A program made the translations under genes and the position numbers. A model generated the notes under the pieces. That model ran no database searches. It saw nothing but the letters and a program-made list of their open reading frames with translations, and was not told the DNA's origin. A stretch of DNA of 64,000 nucleotides from Roseovarius sp. (lineage in GTDB: Bacteria; Pseudomonadota; Alphaproteobacteria; Rhodobacterales; Rhodobacteraceae), in NCBI RefSeq assembly GCF_027019125.1, contig NZ_JALUXE010000027.1:62001-126000 (forward strand). The letters run 5' to 3'. Positions 1-8,198 of the stretch are shown here, in pieces. Within the stretch, counting starts at the first letter, position 1; every line of letters starts with the position of its first letter.

Positions 1-1044
1 GGGCTGTTCGCGGCAATCTCGGGGTCCAACTCGGCCACGACGGCGACCATCGGCTCGATGCTGCACCCCGAGATGGTCAAGGGTGGCTATGATGCGCGCT
101 TTTCGGCTGCGACAGCGGCGGCGGGCGGCACGGTGGGCATCATCATCCCGCCCTCGATCATCTTCATCGTCTATGGTTTCTTGCTCAACCTGCCGATTTC
201 CGAACTCTTTGTCGCGGGCATCATTCCGGGCACACTGATGGTGTTGGCCATGATGCTGGCGGCCTTCCTGATCTGCTGGCGCAATGGCTGGGGTTTCCTC
301 ATCCCGCTCAGCCCGCTGCGCGTCTTCAAGACCGCCATCGGCGCTTGGTTGGGCTTTTTTGCCATCGGCCTCGTGCTCTGGGGCATCTACACCGGCAAAT
401 TCTCACCTACTGAGGCGGCGGGTGTGACGGTGGGGTTTTGCGTTATTGTGGGCTTTCTTAGCCTGCCGCTCTACAAGCTGATGGGCGGTGCCAAGGGGCG
501 GGACGTCAGCGAAAAGAAGATCTCGGAAATGCTGGTGGTCGAAGGTTTCAGCCCGCTGGAGTTACCCTCGATCACGATGCGCTCGGCGCAGATCACGGGC
601 ATTCTCGCGCCGCTCATCGCGGTCTCGGTGGTGATGCAGCAAATCCTGTCGGTTCTGGGTGCGCAGGAAGTGATCGGAAATTTCGTGACCTCAATGGGTG
701 GCTATTACGCGGTGCTCTTTACCTCGATGGCCATCGTCTTTGTCTGCGGCATGGTGCTCGAGAGCCTGCCGGTGACGATCATCCTCGCCCCCATTCTGGC
801 CCCTATCGCCCATTCCGTCGGGGTCGAGCCGGTGCAGTTCGCGGTTATCTTCCTGGTCGGCGCCTCGATCGGGTTTGTCACGCCGCCCTATGGTCTCAAC
901 CTTTATGTGGCCTCCGGGGTGACGGGCGTTCCCTATTTCAAGCTGTTGCGCTACACCGTGCCCTATCTCGTGGCGCTCTTGTCGGTCTGGTTGCTCGTGG
1001 CTCTGGTGCCGGTCCTTTCAACGGCGCTGCTTCCGCAACGGTAG
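1..1044 (+). CDS. TRAP transporter large permease (DctM), 5' end missing
   Basis: Large membrane subunit of a tripartite TRAP transporter, which uses an ion gradient to import a carboxylate-type substrate delivered by a periplasmic binding protein. The reading frame is open from base 1, so the start lies upstream; 347 residues remain of a family usually 420-600 long. The first residues (GLFAAISGSNSATTATIG) are a typical DctM signature, and a second conserved segment, GFVTPPYGLNLYVASG, lies near the C-terminus. Many hydrophobic segments follow throughout. The loop around residues 155-200 between membrane segments is relatively long. An IclR regulator starts 12 bases downstream on the same strand and may control the transporter. 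The substrate cannot be told from this piece. Confidence 0.93.
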   Translation, partial: GLFAAISGSNSATTATIGSMLHPEMVKGGYDARFSAATAAAGGTVGIIIPPSIIFIVYGFLLNLPISELFVAGIIPGTLMVLAMMLAAFLICWRNGWGFLIPLSPLRVFKTAIGAWLGFFAIGLVLWGIYTGKFSPTEAAGVTVGFCVIVGFLSLPLYKLMGGAKGRDVSEKKISEMLVVEGFSPLELPSITMRSAQITGILAPLIAVSVVMQQILSVLGAQEVIGNFVTSMGGYYAVLFTSMAIVFVCGMVLESLPVTIILAPILAPIAHSVGVEPVQFAVIFLVGASIGFVTPPYGLNLYVASGVTGVPYFKLLRYTVPYLVALLSVWLLVALVPVLSTALLPQR

Positions 1045-1056
1045 AAGGGGCTGATC

Positions 1057-1821
1057 ATGGATGGCGACGACGCAGGAACGATCCCAACCAATCTGCGGCT
1101 TTTGCTCGTGCTTGAGGAAATTGCGCGTGTGGGCGTGCCGGTGACGCCCACAGAGATCAATGCAACGCTCGGGCTGCCCAAGCCAACCATCCATCGCCTC
1201 TTTTCCACGCTGGAAGGAGAAGGATTTCTCCAGCGCGACATGGATGGGCGCACCTATTCGCCGGGACCGCGCCTGCGCACGATGGCGGGCGGCATCCTTT
1301 CGTCGCTGCGCATTCGTACGGCGCGGCAGGCGATCCTCAAACGGTTGAGCGGAGAGATCGGCGAGACCTGCAACATCGCCCTGCCGGATCGGGACGCGAT
1401 GATCTATCTCGAACGGGTCGAGACGCAATGGCCGCTGCGGATACAGCTGCCCATCGGTACGCGCGTGCCGTTCTATTGTACCGCAAGCGGCAAGATGTAT
1501 CTCAGCACGCTGGCGCGCAGCCATCTTGTGCGCTACCTGTCGGCCACTGATCTTGTGGCCCGCACCCCGAATACTCTGACCGATCCCGACGCGCTCTTGG
1601 CAGAAATTCAGCTTGTGCGTGATCAGGGCTATTCGCTCGACCGAGAAGAGTTCATGGAGGATATGATTGCCCTCGCTGTGCCGATCCTCGATGTCAATGA
1701 CCGGTTGATGGCGACGCTCGCCTTTCATGCGCCAACGCAACGCTTCAGCATCGCGCAGGCGCTGGAATTCTTGGATGCAATGCGCGCGGCGGCGGCGGAT
1801 TTGTCGAAACTGGTCGCCTGA
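1057..1821 (+). CDS. IclR-family transcriptional regulator
   Basis: A 254-residue protein of standard IclR length. The N-terminal winged helix-turn-helix (about residues 8-75) contains TEINATLGLPKPTIHRLFSTLEGEGFL, the family's recognition helix pattern. The C-terminal effector-binding domain (about 85-250) includes RVPFYCTASGKMYLS and YSLDREEFMEDMIALAVPI, both typical. These proteins are dimeric repressors or activators that sense small aromatic or carboxylic acids. The gene follows the TRAP permease by 12 bases on the same strand, which suggests local control of that transporter. The effector is unknown. Confidence 0.93.
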   Translation: MDGDDAGTIPTNLRLLLVLEEIARVGVPVTPTEINATLGLPKPTIHRLFSTLEGEGFLQRDMDGRTYSPGPRLRTMAGGILSSLRIRTARQAILKRLSGEIGETCNIALPDRDAMIYLERVETQWPLRIQLPIGTRVPFYCTASGKMYLSTLARSHLVRYLSATDLVARTPNTLTDPDALLAEIQLVRDQGYSLDREEFMEDMIALAVPILDVNDRLMATLAFHAPTQRFSIAQALEFLDAMRAAAADLSKLVA

Positions 1822-1828
1822 GACGCGC

Positions 1829-2719
1829 TCAGACCCATTTTGCCAGAGGTGGCAGGCTCATCAACACGGCGTTGGCATCGTGTCCCGTGGCCAGCCCGAA
1901 TTTGGTGCCCCGGTCATAGACGAGGTTGTATTCGGCGTAGAGGCCGCGATGCAGAAGCTGCGTGTCCTTGTCCGCGTCCGACCACGGCTGACTCCTGCGC
2001 TTTTCCACCAGCGGCACATAGGCGGGCAGAAAGGCGCGCCCGATGTCCTGCGTCAGCGCAAAATCGGCTTCCCAATCGCCTGTGTTGCGGTCATCCATGA
2101 AAATTCCGCCCACGCCGCGCGCCCGGTTGCGATGCGGCACATAGAAATACTCATCAGCCCAGGCTTTGAGCTTGGGATAGAGATCCGACCCGTGCGGGTC
2201 GAGATGCGCCTGCTGCTGTGCATGGAAATGCGCCGTATCCTCGGGATACTCGATGCAAGGATTGAGATCAGAGCCACCACCGAACCACCACGCATGAGGG
2301 GTCCAGAACATGCGGGTGTTCATATGCACGGCCGGGCAGTGCGGATTTTGCATATGCGCAACAAGGCTGATGCCAGAAGCCCAGAACCGCGGGTCGCTGT
2401 CCATGCCTGGCACGCCCCGCGCGGCCATCGCACGCTGGGCCGCTTCGCCCAAGGTGCCGTACACTTCGGAGACATTGACGCCGACCTTTTCAAACACACG
2501 GCCGCCACGCATCACGCTCATGAGCCCACCGCCGGCGTCCGATCCGTCATCGCTGTGGCGGCGGGTCTCGCTGACCTCGAACCGTCCGGGCGCCGCCTCT
2601 GACATCGGTCCGGTGGCATGGCTGTCTTCCAACCCCTCGAAAGCGGCGACGATGTCGTTGCGCAATTGGCGGAACCATGCGGCGGCGCGGGTCTTCTGCT
2701 GGGTGAAATCGTCGGTCAT
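1829..2719 (-). CDS. hemF: Coproporphyrinogen III oxidase, oxygen-dependent
   Basis: Catalyses the O2-dependent oxidative decarboxylation of coproporphyrinogen III to protoporphyrinogen IX, a step shared by heme and bacteriochlorophyll synthesis. The 296 residues match the family. Recognisable blocks are GGRVFEKVGVNVSEVYG, NPHCPAVHMNTRMFW, WWFGGGSDLNPCI, HRNRARGVGGIFMDD and YNLVYDRGTKFGLATG. The start chosen is MTDDFTQQK; the frame is open further upstream, but those residues are basic and not family-like. The gene ends 7 bases from the convergent IclR gene. Demand for this enzyme would fit the bchE/bchJ genes elsewhere in the window. Confidence 0.96.
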   Translation of the reverse strand: MTDDFTQQKTRAAAWFRQLRNDIVAAFEGLEDSHATGPMSEAAPGRFEVSETRRHSDDGSDAGGGLMSVMRGGRVFEKVGVNVSEVYGTLGEAAQRAMAARGVPGMDSDPRFWASGISLVAHMQNPHCPAVHMNTRMFWTPHAWWFGGGSDLNPCIEYPEDTAHFHAQQQAHLDPHGSDLYPKLKAWADEYFYVPHRNRARGVGGIFMDDRNTGDWEADFALTQDIGRAFLPAYVPLVEKRRSQPWSDADKDTQLLHRGLYAEYNLVYDRGTKFGLATGHDANAVLMSLPPLAKWV

Positions 2720-2747
2720 TCGTTTAGTCCTAGGGCCATGATGCCTA

Positions 2748-3548
2748 TTAGTGCGCCGGGGCCGCACAGGGGTCAAGCAGGGTGCGTCCGCCATCCACCG
2801 TCATGATTTGCCCGGTCATGAATGCCGACCCATCGCAGGCCAGATAATGCACCGCCTCGGCTAGTTCCGCCGCCGAGGCAATCCGCCCCAGAGGAGTGTG
2901 ACACTCGATGTCAGAGCGGTAATCGCTGTGTTCCCTCAGCGTCTCCTTGAGCGATGCGCTCATGACCGAGCCAAAGGCCAGAGCGTTGACGCGAATACGG
3001 TGCGGTGCCAGAGCAAGGGCGAGGCTACGTGTCATCTGATCGAGGGCGGCTGAGGAAACCGAATACGCCAAGAGATCCGGATGCGTGCAGCGCGCGGCGA
3101 TGGATGAGAGATTGACGATGGTTCCCGCGCTGCCCTCGGTCTGACCCTCGGATTGCTTGATCATTCGGCGCGCGACTTGCTGGCTCATGCGCAGGGCGGT
3201 CAAGAGGTTCTGTTCCAGCAGCATCTCGACCGCATCGTCATCCGGGTTGAGCGCGTCTGACGGTACGATCTGGCGGCAGGCGTTGACAAGGATATCCACC
3301 TGTTCGAAAGCGTCGATCGTCGCTGACAGGAGATTGGCCTGCGTCAGCTTTTGCCGCAGGTCGCCCGCAAAATATCTGATGTTGCTGCTGTCGTCATTCT
3401 CGCCCAATTCCTTGACCAGGCGTGCCTCATCCATATCGGCAAAGACGACATTGGCGCCCTTGTCCGCGAAATGGCGCCCGATGGCGAGCCCGATACCATT
3501 GGCTCCCCCGGTGACGATGGCGGTTTTTCCGGTGATCGAGAAGGACAT
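2748..3548 (-). CDS. Short-chain dehydrogenase/reductase lacking the catalytic lysine
   Basis: A classical SDR of 266 residues with the NAD(P)-binding motif TGGANGIG (about residues 13-20), a serine segment (VNLSS) and a C-terminal GQIMTVDGG. The active-site YxxxK reads YSVSS: Tyr162 is present but position 166 is Ser (codon TCA at 3051-3053) instead of Lys. That Lys lowers the Tyr pKa and holds the nicotinamide ribose, so activity is expected to be poor or altered. Start MSFSITGKTAIVTGG is chosen by homology; the upstream extension is low-complexity and basic. It lies between hemF and an rRNA methyltransferase-like gene on the same strand. The substrate is unknown. Confidence 0.88.
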   Translation of the reverse strand: MSFSITGKTAIVTGGANGIGLAIGRHFADKGANVVFADMDEARLVKELGENDDSSNIRYFAGDLRQKLTQANLLSATIDAFEQVDILVNACRQIVPSDALNPDDDAVEMLLEQNLLTALRMSQQVARRMIKQSEGQTEGSAGTIVNLSSIAARCTHPDLLAYSVSSAALDQMTRSLALALAPHRIRVNALAFGSVMSASLKETLREHSDYRSDIECHTPLGRIASAAELAEAVHYLACDGSAFMTGQIMTVDGGRTLLDPCAAPAH

Positions 3549-3588
3549 GTCTGGCCTTTCAAGCTGGGTCCATGGCGTACGGGCGGTG

Positions 3589-4581
3589 CTATCTGCCCTG
3601 TCGCATCGGACGGCTGGCGTGGAGGATCTTGAAGCGCGTATCGCCCGCAACCTCGAGGACCGAGGTAAAGGCCTGCGCAAGCGTGGTTTCATAAGGCAGG
3701 TGGCGGTTCGCGACCATCCAAACGCTGCCCGAGGGTTTGAGCATGCCCGCTGCCGCGCGGATGAAGGCGCGGCCAAGATCGGGATCGGCACTGCGGCTTT
3801 CGTGAAAGGGCGGATTCATGATGACGGTGTCGGCACGCGTCTCGGGCTGCCAGACGGTTGCATCGGCCCAGTGGAACTGTGCGCGTGGATCCGTCACATT
3901 CTGCCGTGCGCAGGCGAGTGCGGCGTGATCCGCCTCGACCAGATCAAGGCGCGTGATGCTTGCGCGCTCCAGTGCGCGTGCACTCAGATAGCCCCAACCC
4001 GCGCCCAGATCGACCACATGCGCGCCAAGCGCCTGCGGCAGGGTTTCGGCCAAAAGCTGCGAGGCCGGATCGACGGCATCGGCGGAAAAAACGCCCGGTG
4101 CGGTGACATAACTGCCTGAAATGGGCTGCGGTGCGGTGGCGGCCCAATCGGCAAACTCCGGGCCTGCGGCAAAACTGAAAATCTTGCCATGCGCCTTGGA
4201 CAGTGGCGCGCTGACCGTCACGCGGCGACGGCAATCGCGTAGCACCGATTCGATCCCATCGGTCTTGAGCCCATCCACGATGACCACGCCATCGGTGACA
4301 GCGGCCGCCTCTGCCAGGAGCGCGTGCGCCCGCGCCTTGGCGCGGGGCAGACAGAGAATGGCAACACCATACCGCCCCTCGGGGGCTATGGCACAGTCAT
4401 ATCCCAAGCCGGCAAAGTGATCGTAGTCGGGCTTGAACGCTGTGATCACTTGCACGCGCTCTTTTGGCAGAGCCGACAGATCAGCGCCTGCGCGCGGGGT
4501 GAATACGGCAACGCGTCCTGTCTCGGGCAGGGTCGCAACCCCGTCGGCGAGGGCAAGTGTCAGGCGAGTGGCAAGGGCCAA
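3589..4581 (-). CDS. RsmC-like class I SAM-dependent methyltransferase
   Basis: Resembles 16S rRNA (guanine-N2) methyltransferases of the RsmC/RlmG group. The N-terminal half is a degenerate, non-catalytic Rossmann-like domain. The C-terminal half carries SAM motif I VVDLGAGWGYLSARAL and the catalytic motif IMNPPFHE (an NPPFH signature). About 330 residues, as expected. The start is a TTG codon at 4579-4581, one base after the clpS stop; it gives an N-terminus (LALATRLTLALADG) like related proteins. An in-frame ATG at 4632 would overlap clpS by 50 bases. The tight arrangement suggests coupling to clpS translation. The exact rRNA position is inferred from family only. Confidence 0.85.
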   Translation of the reverse strand: MALATRLTLALADGVATLPETGRVAVFTPRAGADLSALPKERVQVITAFKPDYDHFAGLGYDCAIAPEGRYGVAILCLPRAKARAHALLAEAAAVTDGVVIVDGLKTDGIESVLRDCRRRVTVSAPLSKAHGKIFSFAAGPEFADWAATAPQPISGSYVTAPGVFSADAVDPASQLLAETLPQALGAHVVDLGAGWGYLSARALERASITRLDLVEADHAALACARQNVTDPRAQFHWADATVWQPETRADTVIMNPPFHESRSADPDLGRAFIRAAAGMLKPSGSVWMVANRHLPYETTLAQAFTSVLEVAGDTRFKILHASRPMRQGR

Positions 4582-4582
4582 G

Positions 4583-4921
4583 CTATTCTTTTTCCATGGT
4601 GCATTGCAGCGGATGTTGGTGACGACGGGCAAAGTCCATCACCTGAGCCACTTTGGTTTCGGCGATTTCGTGGCTGAACACACCAACAACCGCCAGCCCC
4701 TTCTTGTGCACGGTCAGCATGATTTCAAAGGCCTGAGCATGTGACATGCCGAAAAATCGCTCGAGCACGGCGACGACGAATTCCATCGGTGTGTAATCGT
4801 CATTCAGTAGCAGAACCTTGTAAAGCGGTGGGCGTTTGGTCTTGGGGCGTGTTGCAACGACCACCGCGGGATCGCCCGCGTCTTCCTTGGGCCCGGTCAG
4901 TGTCATCGGATGCTGGATCAT
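4583..4921 (-). CDS. clpS: ATP-dependent Clp protease adaptor ClpS
   Basis: Small cytosolic adaptor that delivers N-degron substrates to the ClpAP protease. The 112 residues include a flexible N-terminus followed by the ClpS core: [47 protein letters not shown] and a final amphipathic segment. The NDDYTPM sequence lines the N-degron pocket in characterised ClpS. It is first in a likely two-gene unit with the methyltransferase whose TTG start follows directly. An AT-rich stretch (around 4974-4982, ATATATCG) upstream could hold its promoter. No clpA gene is in the window. Confidence 0.95.
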   Translation of the reverse strand: MIQHPMTLTGPKEDAGDPAVVVATRPKTKRPPLYKVLLLNDDYTPMEFVVAVLERFFGMSHAQAFEIMLTVHKKGLAVVGVFSHEIAETKVAQVMDFARRHQHPLQCTMEKE

Positions 4922-5024
4922 TTCAGTCGCACACTCGGATCATTGCCATGTGACAGGGTCTCTTTCATGACGTCTATATATCGTTTGACCGGGGTTAGAA
5001 AAGGGTCCCAGTGAAAGAAGCCAT

Positions 5025-5699
5025 TCAATCCGCCGTGTCGGGGATCGGCGCGATCAGGTCCGGGCCGTGCGCACGGTTGGAATTTACCGCAGGGGTGACG
5101 CGCCACATCTCCAGACAGTCCTCGGGCGCAGGGCGCATCAGCCGCGCCGCGCCATGCCCCGCCTCGCCCAGCCAGAGCGGCCAGTCCTTTGGCTCGAGTA
5201 TCACGGGCATGCGATGATGCAGCCGCGCCATGGTGTCATTGGCGGCGCAGGTCACAATCGCGCAGGTCTCGATCCGCTCGGTGCCGCGCGTCCAGCTTTG
5301 CCAGATTCCGGCCATGACCAGCGGTGCGCCATCCCGCCGCCGTATGAACCACGGCAGGCGGCTGTCGCCGTTGCGGGTCCATTCGTAGAAACCCGTGCAT
5401 GGGATCAGGCAGCGGCGCGTGCGCGCCGCCTCGCGAAAGGCGGGCTTGTCGGCGATGGTTTCGGCGCGGGCATTGATCAAGAGCGGTCCGGCAGTCAGGC
5501 TGTCATACCAGGAGGGCAGGAATCCCCACCGCAGGGCCGACAGCCGCCGAGCGCTGCTCTCTCCCATGCGGACGGCGGCAATCCGCGCTGTAGGACAGAC
5601 GTTGTAATCAGGGGGCTGAGGCAGGTCATTGTCGGGAGCCGCGCCAAAGAGTTGCGCCATCGCGTCATTGGGCAGGGTGATGACAAAGCGCCCGCACAT
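5025..5699 (-). CDS. SOS response-associated peptidase (SRAP/HMCES family)
   Basis: A YedK/HMCES-family protein that forms a covalent thiazolidine crosslink with abasic sites in single-stranded DNA and shields them. The 224 residues start with MCGRF, placing the reactive Cys at position 2 after Met removal. Other active-site elements are visible: NARAET, PCTGFYEW (Glu) and HHRMPVIL (His). The start is fixed by the requirement for Cys2. It stands between clpS and the nitrile hydratase genes on the same strand, 13 bases after the alpha-subunit gene. No LexA-like box was found directly upstream. Confidence 0.95.
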   Translation of the reverse strand: MCGRFVITLPNDAMAQLFGAAPDNDLPQPPDYNVCPTARIAAVRMGESSARRLSALRWGFLPSWYDSLTAGPLLINARAETIADKPAFREAARTRRCLIPCTGFYEWTRNGDSRLPWFIRRRDGAPLVMAGIWQSWTRGTERIETCAIVTCAANDTMARLHHRMPVILEPKDWPLWLGEAGHGAARLMRPAPEDCLEMWRVTPAVNSNRAHGPDLIAPIPDTAD

Positions 5700-5712
5700 G
5701 CCTGTCGTCGGG

Positions 5713-6369
5713 TCAGGGTTGACGGGGCAGGCCGGTGCCGATCATCGAATCGCGCGTGACGAGACTGGCCAATTGCGCCTCGTCCAGACCCTCTGTGCCT
5801 TCGGGGCGTGCCGGTAGCACGATATAGCGCATGTCGGCGGTGCTGTCGTGGACGCGCACTGTGACATCATCGGGCAGATCGAGGCCGAATTCGCGCAGGA
5901 CCGCGCGCGGTTCGCGCACTGCGCGGCTGCGATATTCCCGCGTCTTGTACCAATCGGGTGGCAGGCCCAAGAGATTGCGCGGATAGCAGGAGCAGAGCGT
6001 GCAGACGATGAGATTATGGGTCTGCGCGGTATTCTCGACCGCGATCAAATGGAGTGGACCGATATCGAACCCCATCTCGCGGCTCGCCGCAGAGGCATCG
6101 GCCAAGAGCCGCGTCTTGAAGTCGGGATCAACCCAAGCGCGCGCCACCACCGCCGCGCCATTGGCCGGGGAGCGGGCATCCATCGCCTCGATCTGTGCGG
6201 CAATCTCGGTGGGGGTAAGATGGCCCTTTTCCAGCAGCAACTCGCGCACCGCGATTTCCATGCGCTGCCAATAGGTCAGTGGGCCATCATTATCGGTGCG
6301 GTAAGGGTGTCCAGAGGGGCTCATTCCCTCGTGGTGGAAATGGTCGTGATCGTGGTGGTCATGAGGCAT
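5713..6369 (-). CDS. nthA: Nitrile hydratase alpha subunit (cobalt type)
   Basis: Catalytic subunit of nitrile hydratase, or of the homologous thiocyanate hydrolase gamma subunit. The metal claw is VCTLCSCY, with Cys123, Cys126 and Cys128; Thr in CTLCSC marks the non-corrin cobalt class, whereas iron enzymes have CSLCSC. The protein is 218 residues, with a His-rich N-terminus (HDHHDHDHFHHEG) that could hold metal during loading. Other family blocks: WVDPDFKTRLLADA, LPPDWYKTREYRSRAVREPR and DSTADMRYIVLPARPEGT. It overlaps the preceding gene by 11 bases and is last in a three-gene unit with the two halves of the beta subunit. The substrate is unresolved between nitriles and thiocyanate-like compounds. 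Confidence 0.92.
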   Translation of the reverse strand: MPHDHHDHDHFHHEGMSPSGHPYRTDNDGPLTYWQRMEIAVRELLLEKGHLTPTEIAAQIEAMDARSPANGAAVVARAWVDPDFKTRLLADASAASREMGFDIGPLHLIAVENTAQTHNLIVCTLCSCYPRNLLGLPPDWYKTREYRSRAVREPRAVLREFGLDLPDDVTVRVHDSTADMRYIVLPARPEGTEGLDEAQLASLVTRDSMIGTGLPRQP

Positions 6370-6637
6370 GGTGATCCACCTTTTCGAGCCAATGCGCGTA
6401 GAGTTCGGCATCGAGCGTGTCGTCAGGGTTCTCGGCCGCCTCACCCCAGATGTCGCGCATCGAAAAACGCACGCGAAAAAGCGGTTTTTCCTCGGCGGGC
6501 AGGCCATAGGCCAATTGCTCGGGATTGCGGAACGCCCCCAAGGGCCGCTCGATCACGCCCACCTTGCCGCGCAGATACCACGGCGCGCGAACATGGCCCG
6601 GCGGCGTGAGAGCCTTGACCCGCACCCGCTCAGCCAT
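6359..6637 (-). CDS. Nitrile hydratase beta subunit, C-terminal half as a separate protein
   Basis: 92 residues matching the SH3-like C-terminal domain of nitrile hydratase beta, or the thiocyanate hydrolase alpha subunit. Family-like segments are FRVRFSMRDIWGEAAENPDDTLDAELYAHWLE and the early VRVKAL...HVRAPWYLRGKVGVIER. The chosen ATG (6637) sits inside the stop region of the upstream gene (ATGGCTGA, 8-base overlap); an ATG 15 bases earlier is possible. The reading frame has no sign of a frameshift relic, because both halves have their own start and stop in the overlap pattern of an operon. It must assemble with the other two subunits. Confidence 0.88.
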   Translation of the reverse strand: MAERVRVKALTPPGHVRAPWYLRGKVGVIERPLGAFRNPEQLAYGLPAEEKPLFRVRFSMRDIWGEAAENPDDTLDAELYAHWLEKVDHHAS

Positions 6638-6968
6638 CTTGCGCCTCGGCATAGGTGGGGCCGCGGGCCGCGACCGCGTCCATCCGGGCGGCCAGTTCTT
6701 CCAGCGAATAGACTCCGGCTTCCAGCAGGTTCTGGTTCACGGCGGCGATCCAGCGTTCGTAATAGGAGTATTTCTCGAAGGCGTCCTCGCCCATATCCTC
6801 GAGCGCGCGGCGCAGCCCGTCGACGGTAAACAGTCCCTTTTGCCCGCAGAGCACCATCAGCGCGTCGATACGCTTCTCCCAAAGGGCGAAGTCATGCCCT
6901 TCCATCGGCACAGGCCCGGCAGCCTGTCCGCCCATGTCATGCCAACGGCGTCCATTCCAATCGCTCAT
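6630..6968 (-). CDS. Nitrile hydratase beta subunit, N-terminal half as a separate protein
   Basis: 112 residues like the N-terminal half of nitrile hydratase beta, or the thiocyanate hydrolase beta subunit. It begins MSDWNGRRWHDMGG; the HDMGG near the start is the beta-subunit hallmark, and FEKYSYYERWIAAVNQNLLEAGVYSLEELAARM is the helical core. The related P14K-type accessory protein lacks HDMGG, so a subunit is the better reading. First gene of the three-gene unit, in the order beta-N, beta-C, alpha, which is the order of scnB, scnA, scnC in Thiobacillus. No separate activator gene was recognised nearby, so cobalt insertion may use this or another protein. Confidence 0.85.
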   Translation of the reverse strand: MSDWNGRRWHDMGGQAAGPVPMEGHDFALWEKRIDALMVLCGQKGLFTVDGLRRALEDMGEDAFEKYSYYERWIAAVNQNLLEAGVYSLEELAARMDAVAARGPTYAEAQDG

Positions 6969-7008
6969 GACAAGAAGCGTAGGAGGGAAGGCAGGGCTTG
7001 TCCAGAGG

Positions 7009-8073
7009 TCACGCGCCATCGTCCTCAGGGGCGGTGACATAGGCGATCTCGCCTGCCGCCTCGAGGGTGCGCACGGCGTTGACCACCGCGGTCATTGCCT
7101 CTTCGGCATCGCGCAGGCGTACGCGGCCGCGCTCTTGGATCTCCTCTCGCATGGCCTCGGCCATACGTTTACCCATGTTGTTGAGGATGAACTCGGCCAC
7201 CGGTGCCAGATCGCCCGAGGCAGCGCCGGCCAGCGCCGTGACCAGCACTGCCTGATCCACTTCGCGGGTGATACGGGGAATATCCGTTGGCTTCACGCGC
7301 TCGGGAATATGCACGAAGGTAAATATCGCGCGGCGCACAAGGGCCGCGAATTCCTGATCGGCTTCGTCCAGCCCGGTCAGCACGTCATCGCGCGTCGCGG
7401 CGGGGGAGAAGTTGAGGATTGCGCCGACACGCTCGACCGCCCCTTGGGCAAAGGCGGTCTCTGGAATGTCATGCAGTTCCGCCGCGAGCGCCAGACCGAT
7501 CCTGTCCACCGCTTCCGGGCTGACCACGCCGGTTTGCGACACTGCATAGGTGATCCGCCGCGCCAGTTCACCGGGCAGTTTGCCCAAGAGATCCGCCGCG
7601 CGCGCCACGTCGAGCTTGGACAACAGCACCGCCGCGACCTCGGTGCTCTCGCGTTCGACAATCGGGATGAGCGCGTCGAGATCGGCCTTTTTGACCTGTT
7701 CCCAGGGATCGCCCTGCTGACGCACGCCTGCCTCTTTGCGCAGGCGCGCGGCGGTTTGAGGACTGATCCGACCATCAAGCGCGCTGAGCGCCCCCGCCAC
7801 CCCGCGTGGAAAGGTCAGGCCCATGCCCTCCAACTCCTGCGCGAACTCCGCGACCACATCGGCGAGCGTGCCGCGATCGACATAGCGCATCGATCCCATC
7901 TGTGTGGTCAACCGAGCCTGGAGCACATCCGGCAGGTCGGTCAACGCGATGTCCGCCCCCTCATTGATCAGAAACCGGACGATGATCGCTGCCTTTTGTG
8001 ACCGCGTGAGATGGGCCGTCACCCCGCCACGATGGGGCGGGGCCAGACGGGCCAGTGGAGTTGGTGCTTTCAT
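7009..8073 (-). CDS. FliG-like flagellar motor switch protein (isolated copy)
   Basis: 354 residues with FliG organisation: an N-terminal domain (LTRSQKAAIIVRFLINEGADIAL...), a middle domain (about 130-215) and a C-terminal domain (about 240-335) carrying FIPRERVKP-like FVHIPERVKPTDIPRITREVDQAVLVTALAGA and ILNNMGKRMAEAMREEIQERGRVRLRDAEEAM. The last matches the torque-generating helix region of FliG. FliG forms the cytoplasmic rotor ring. No other flagellar gene is adjacent; the neighbours are nitrile hydratase and divergent rnr. It may serve a flagellum encoded elsewhere or be a diverged paralogue. Confidence 0.82.
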   Translation of the reverse strand: MKAPTPLARLAPPHRGGVTAHLTRSQKAAIIVRFLINEGADIALTDLPDVLQARLTTQMGSMRYVDRGTLADVVAEFAQELEGMGLTFPRGVAGALSALDGRISPQTAARLRKEAGVRQQGDPWEQVKKADLDALIPIVERESTEVAAVLLSKLDVARAADLLGKLPGELARRITYAVSQTGVVSPEAVDRIGLALAAELHDIPETAFAQGAVERVGAILNFSPAATRDDVLTGLDEADQEFAALVRRAIFTFVHIPERVKPTDIPRITREVDQAVLVTALAGAASGDLAPVAEFILNNMGKRMAEAMREEIQERGRVRLRDAEEAMTAVVNAVRTLEAAGEIAYVTAPEDDGA

Positions 8074-8198
8074 CGTGCGCCTTTCTGCGGGTCAGGGCTG
8101 AGCTTAGAGGCCAAAGGGTGAAGAATTCTCTAAACATGACGCGGGATTTCAGTGGTTTCCCGGATGACGCCGCCCGTGCTTCGTGCTAGGGCCGATCC

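Noticed and set aside
6630-6968. Nitrile hydratase activator (P14K-like) rather than a subunit
   Set aside because: The HDMGG motif and the presence of a matching beta C-terminal half gene fit the beta subunit better; activators lack HDMGG.
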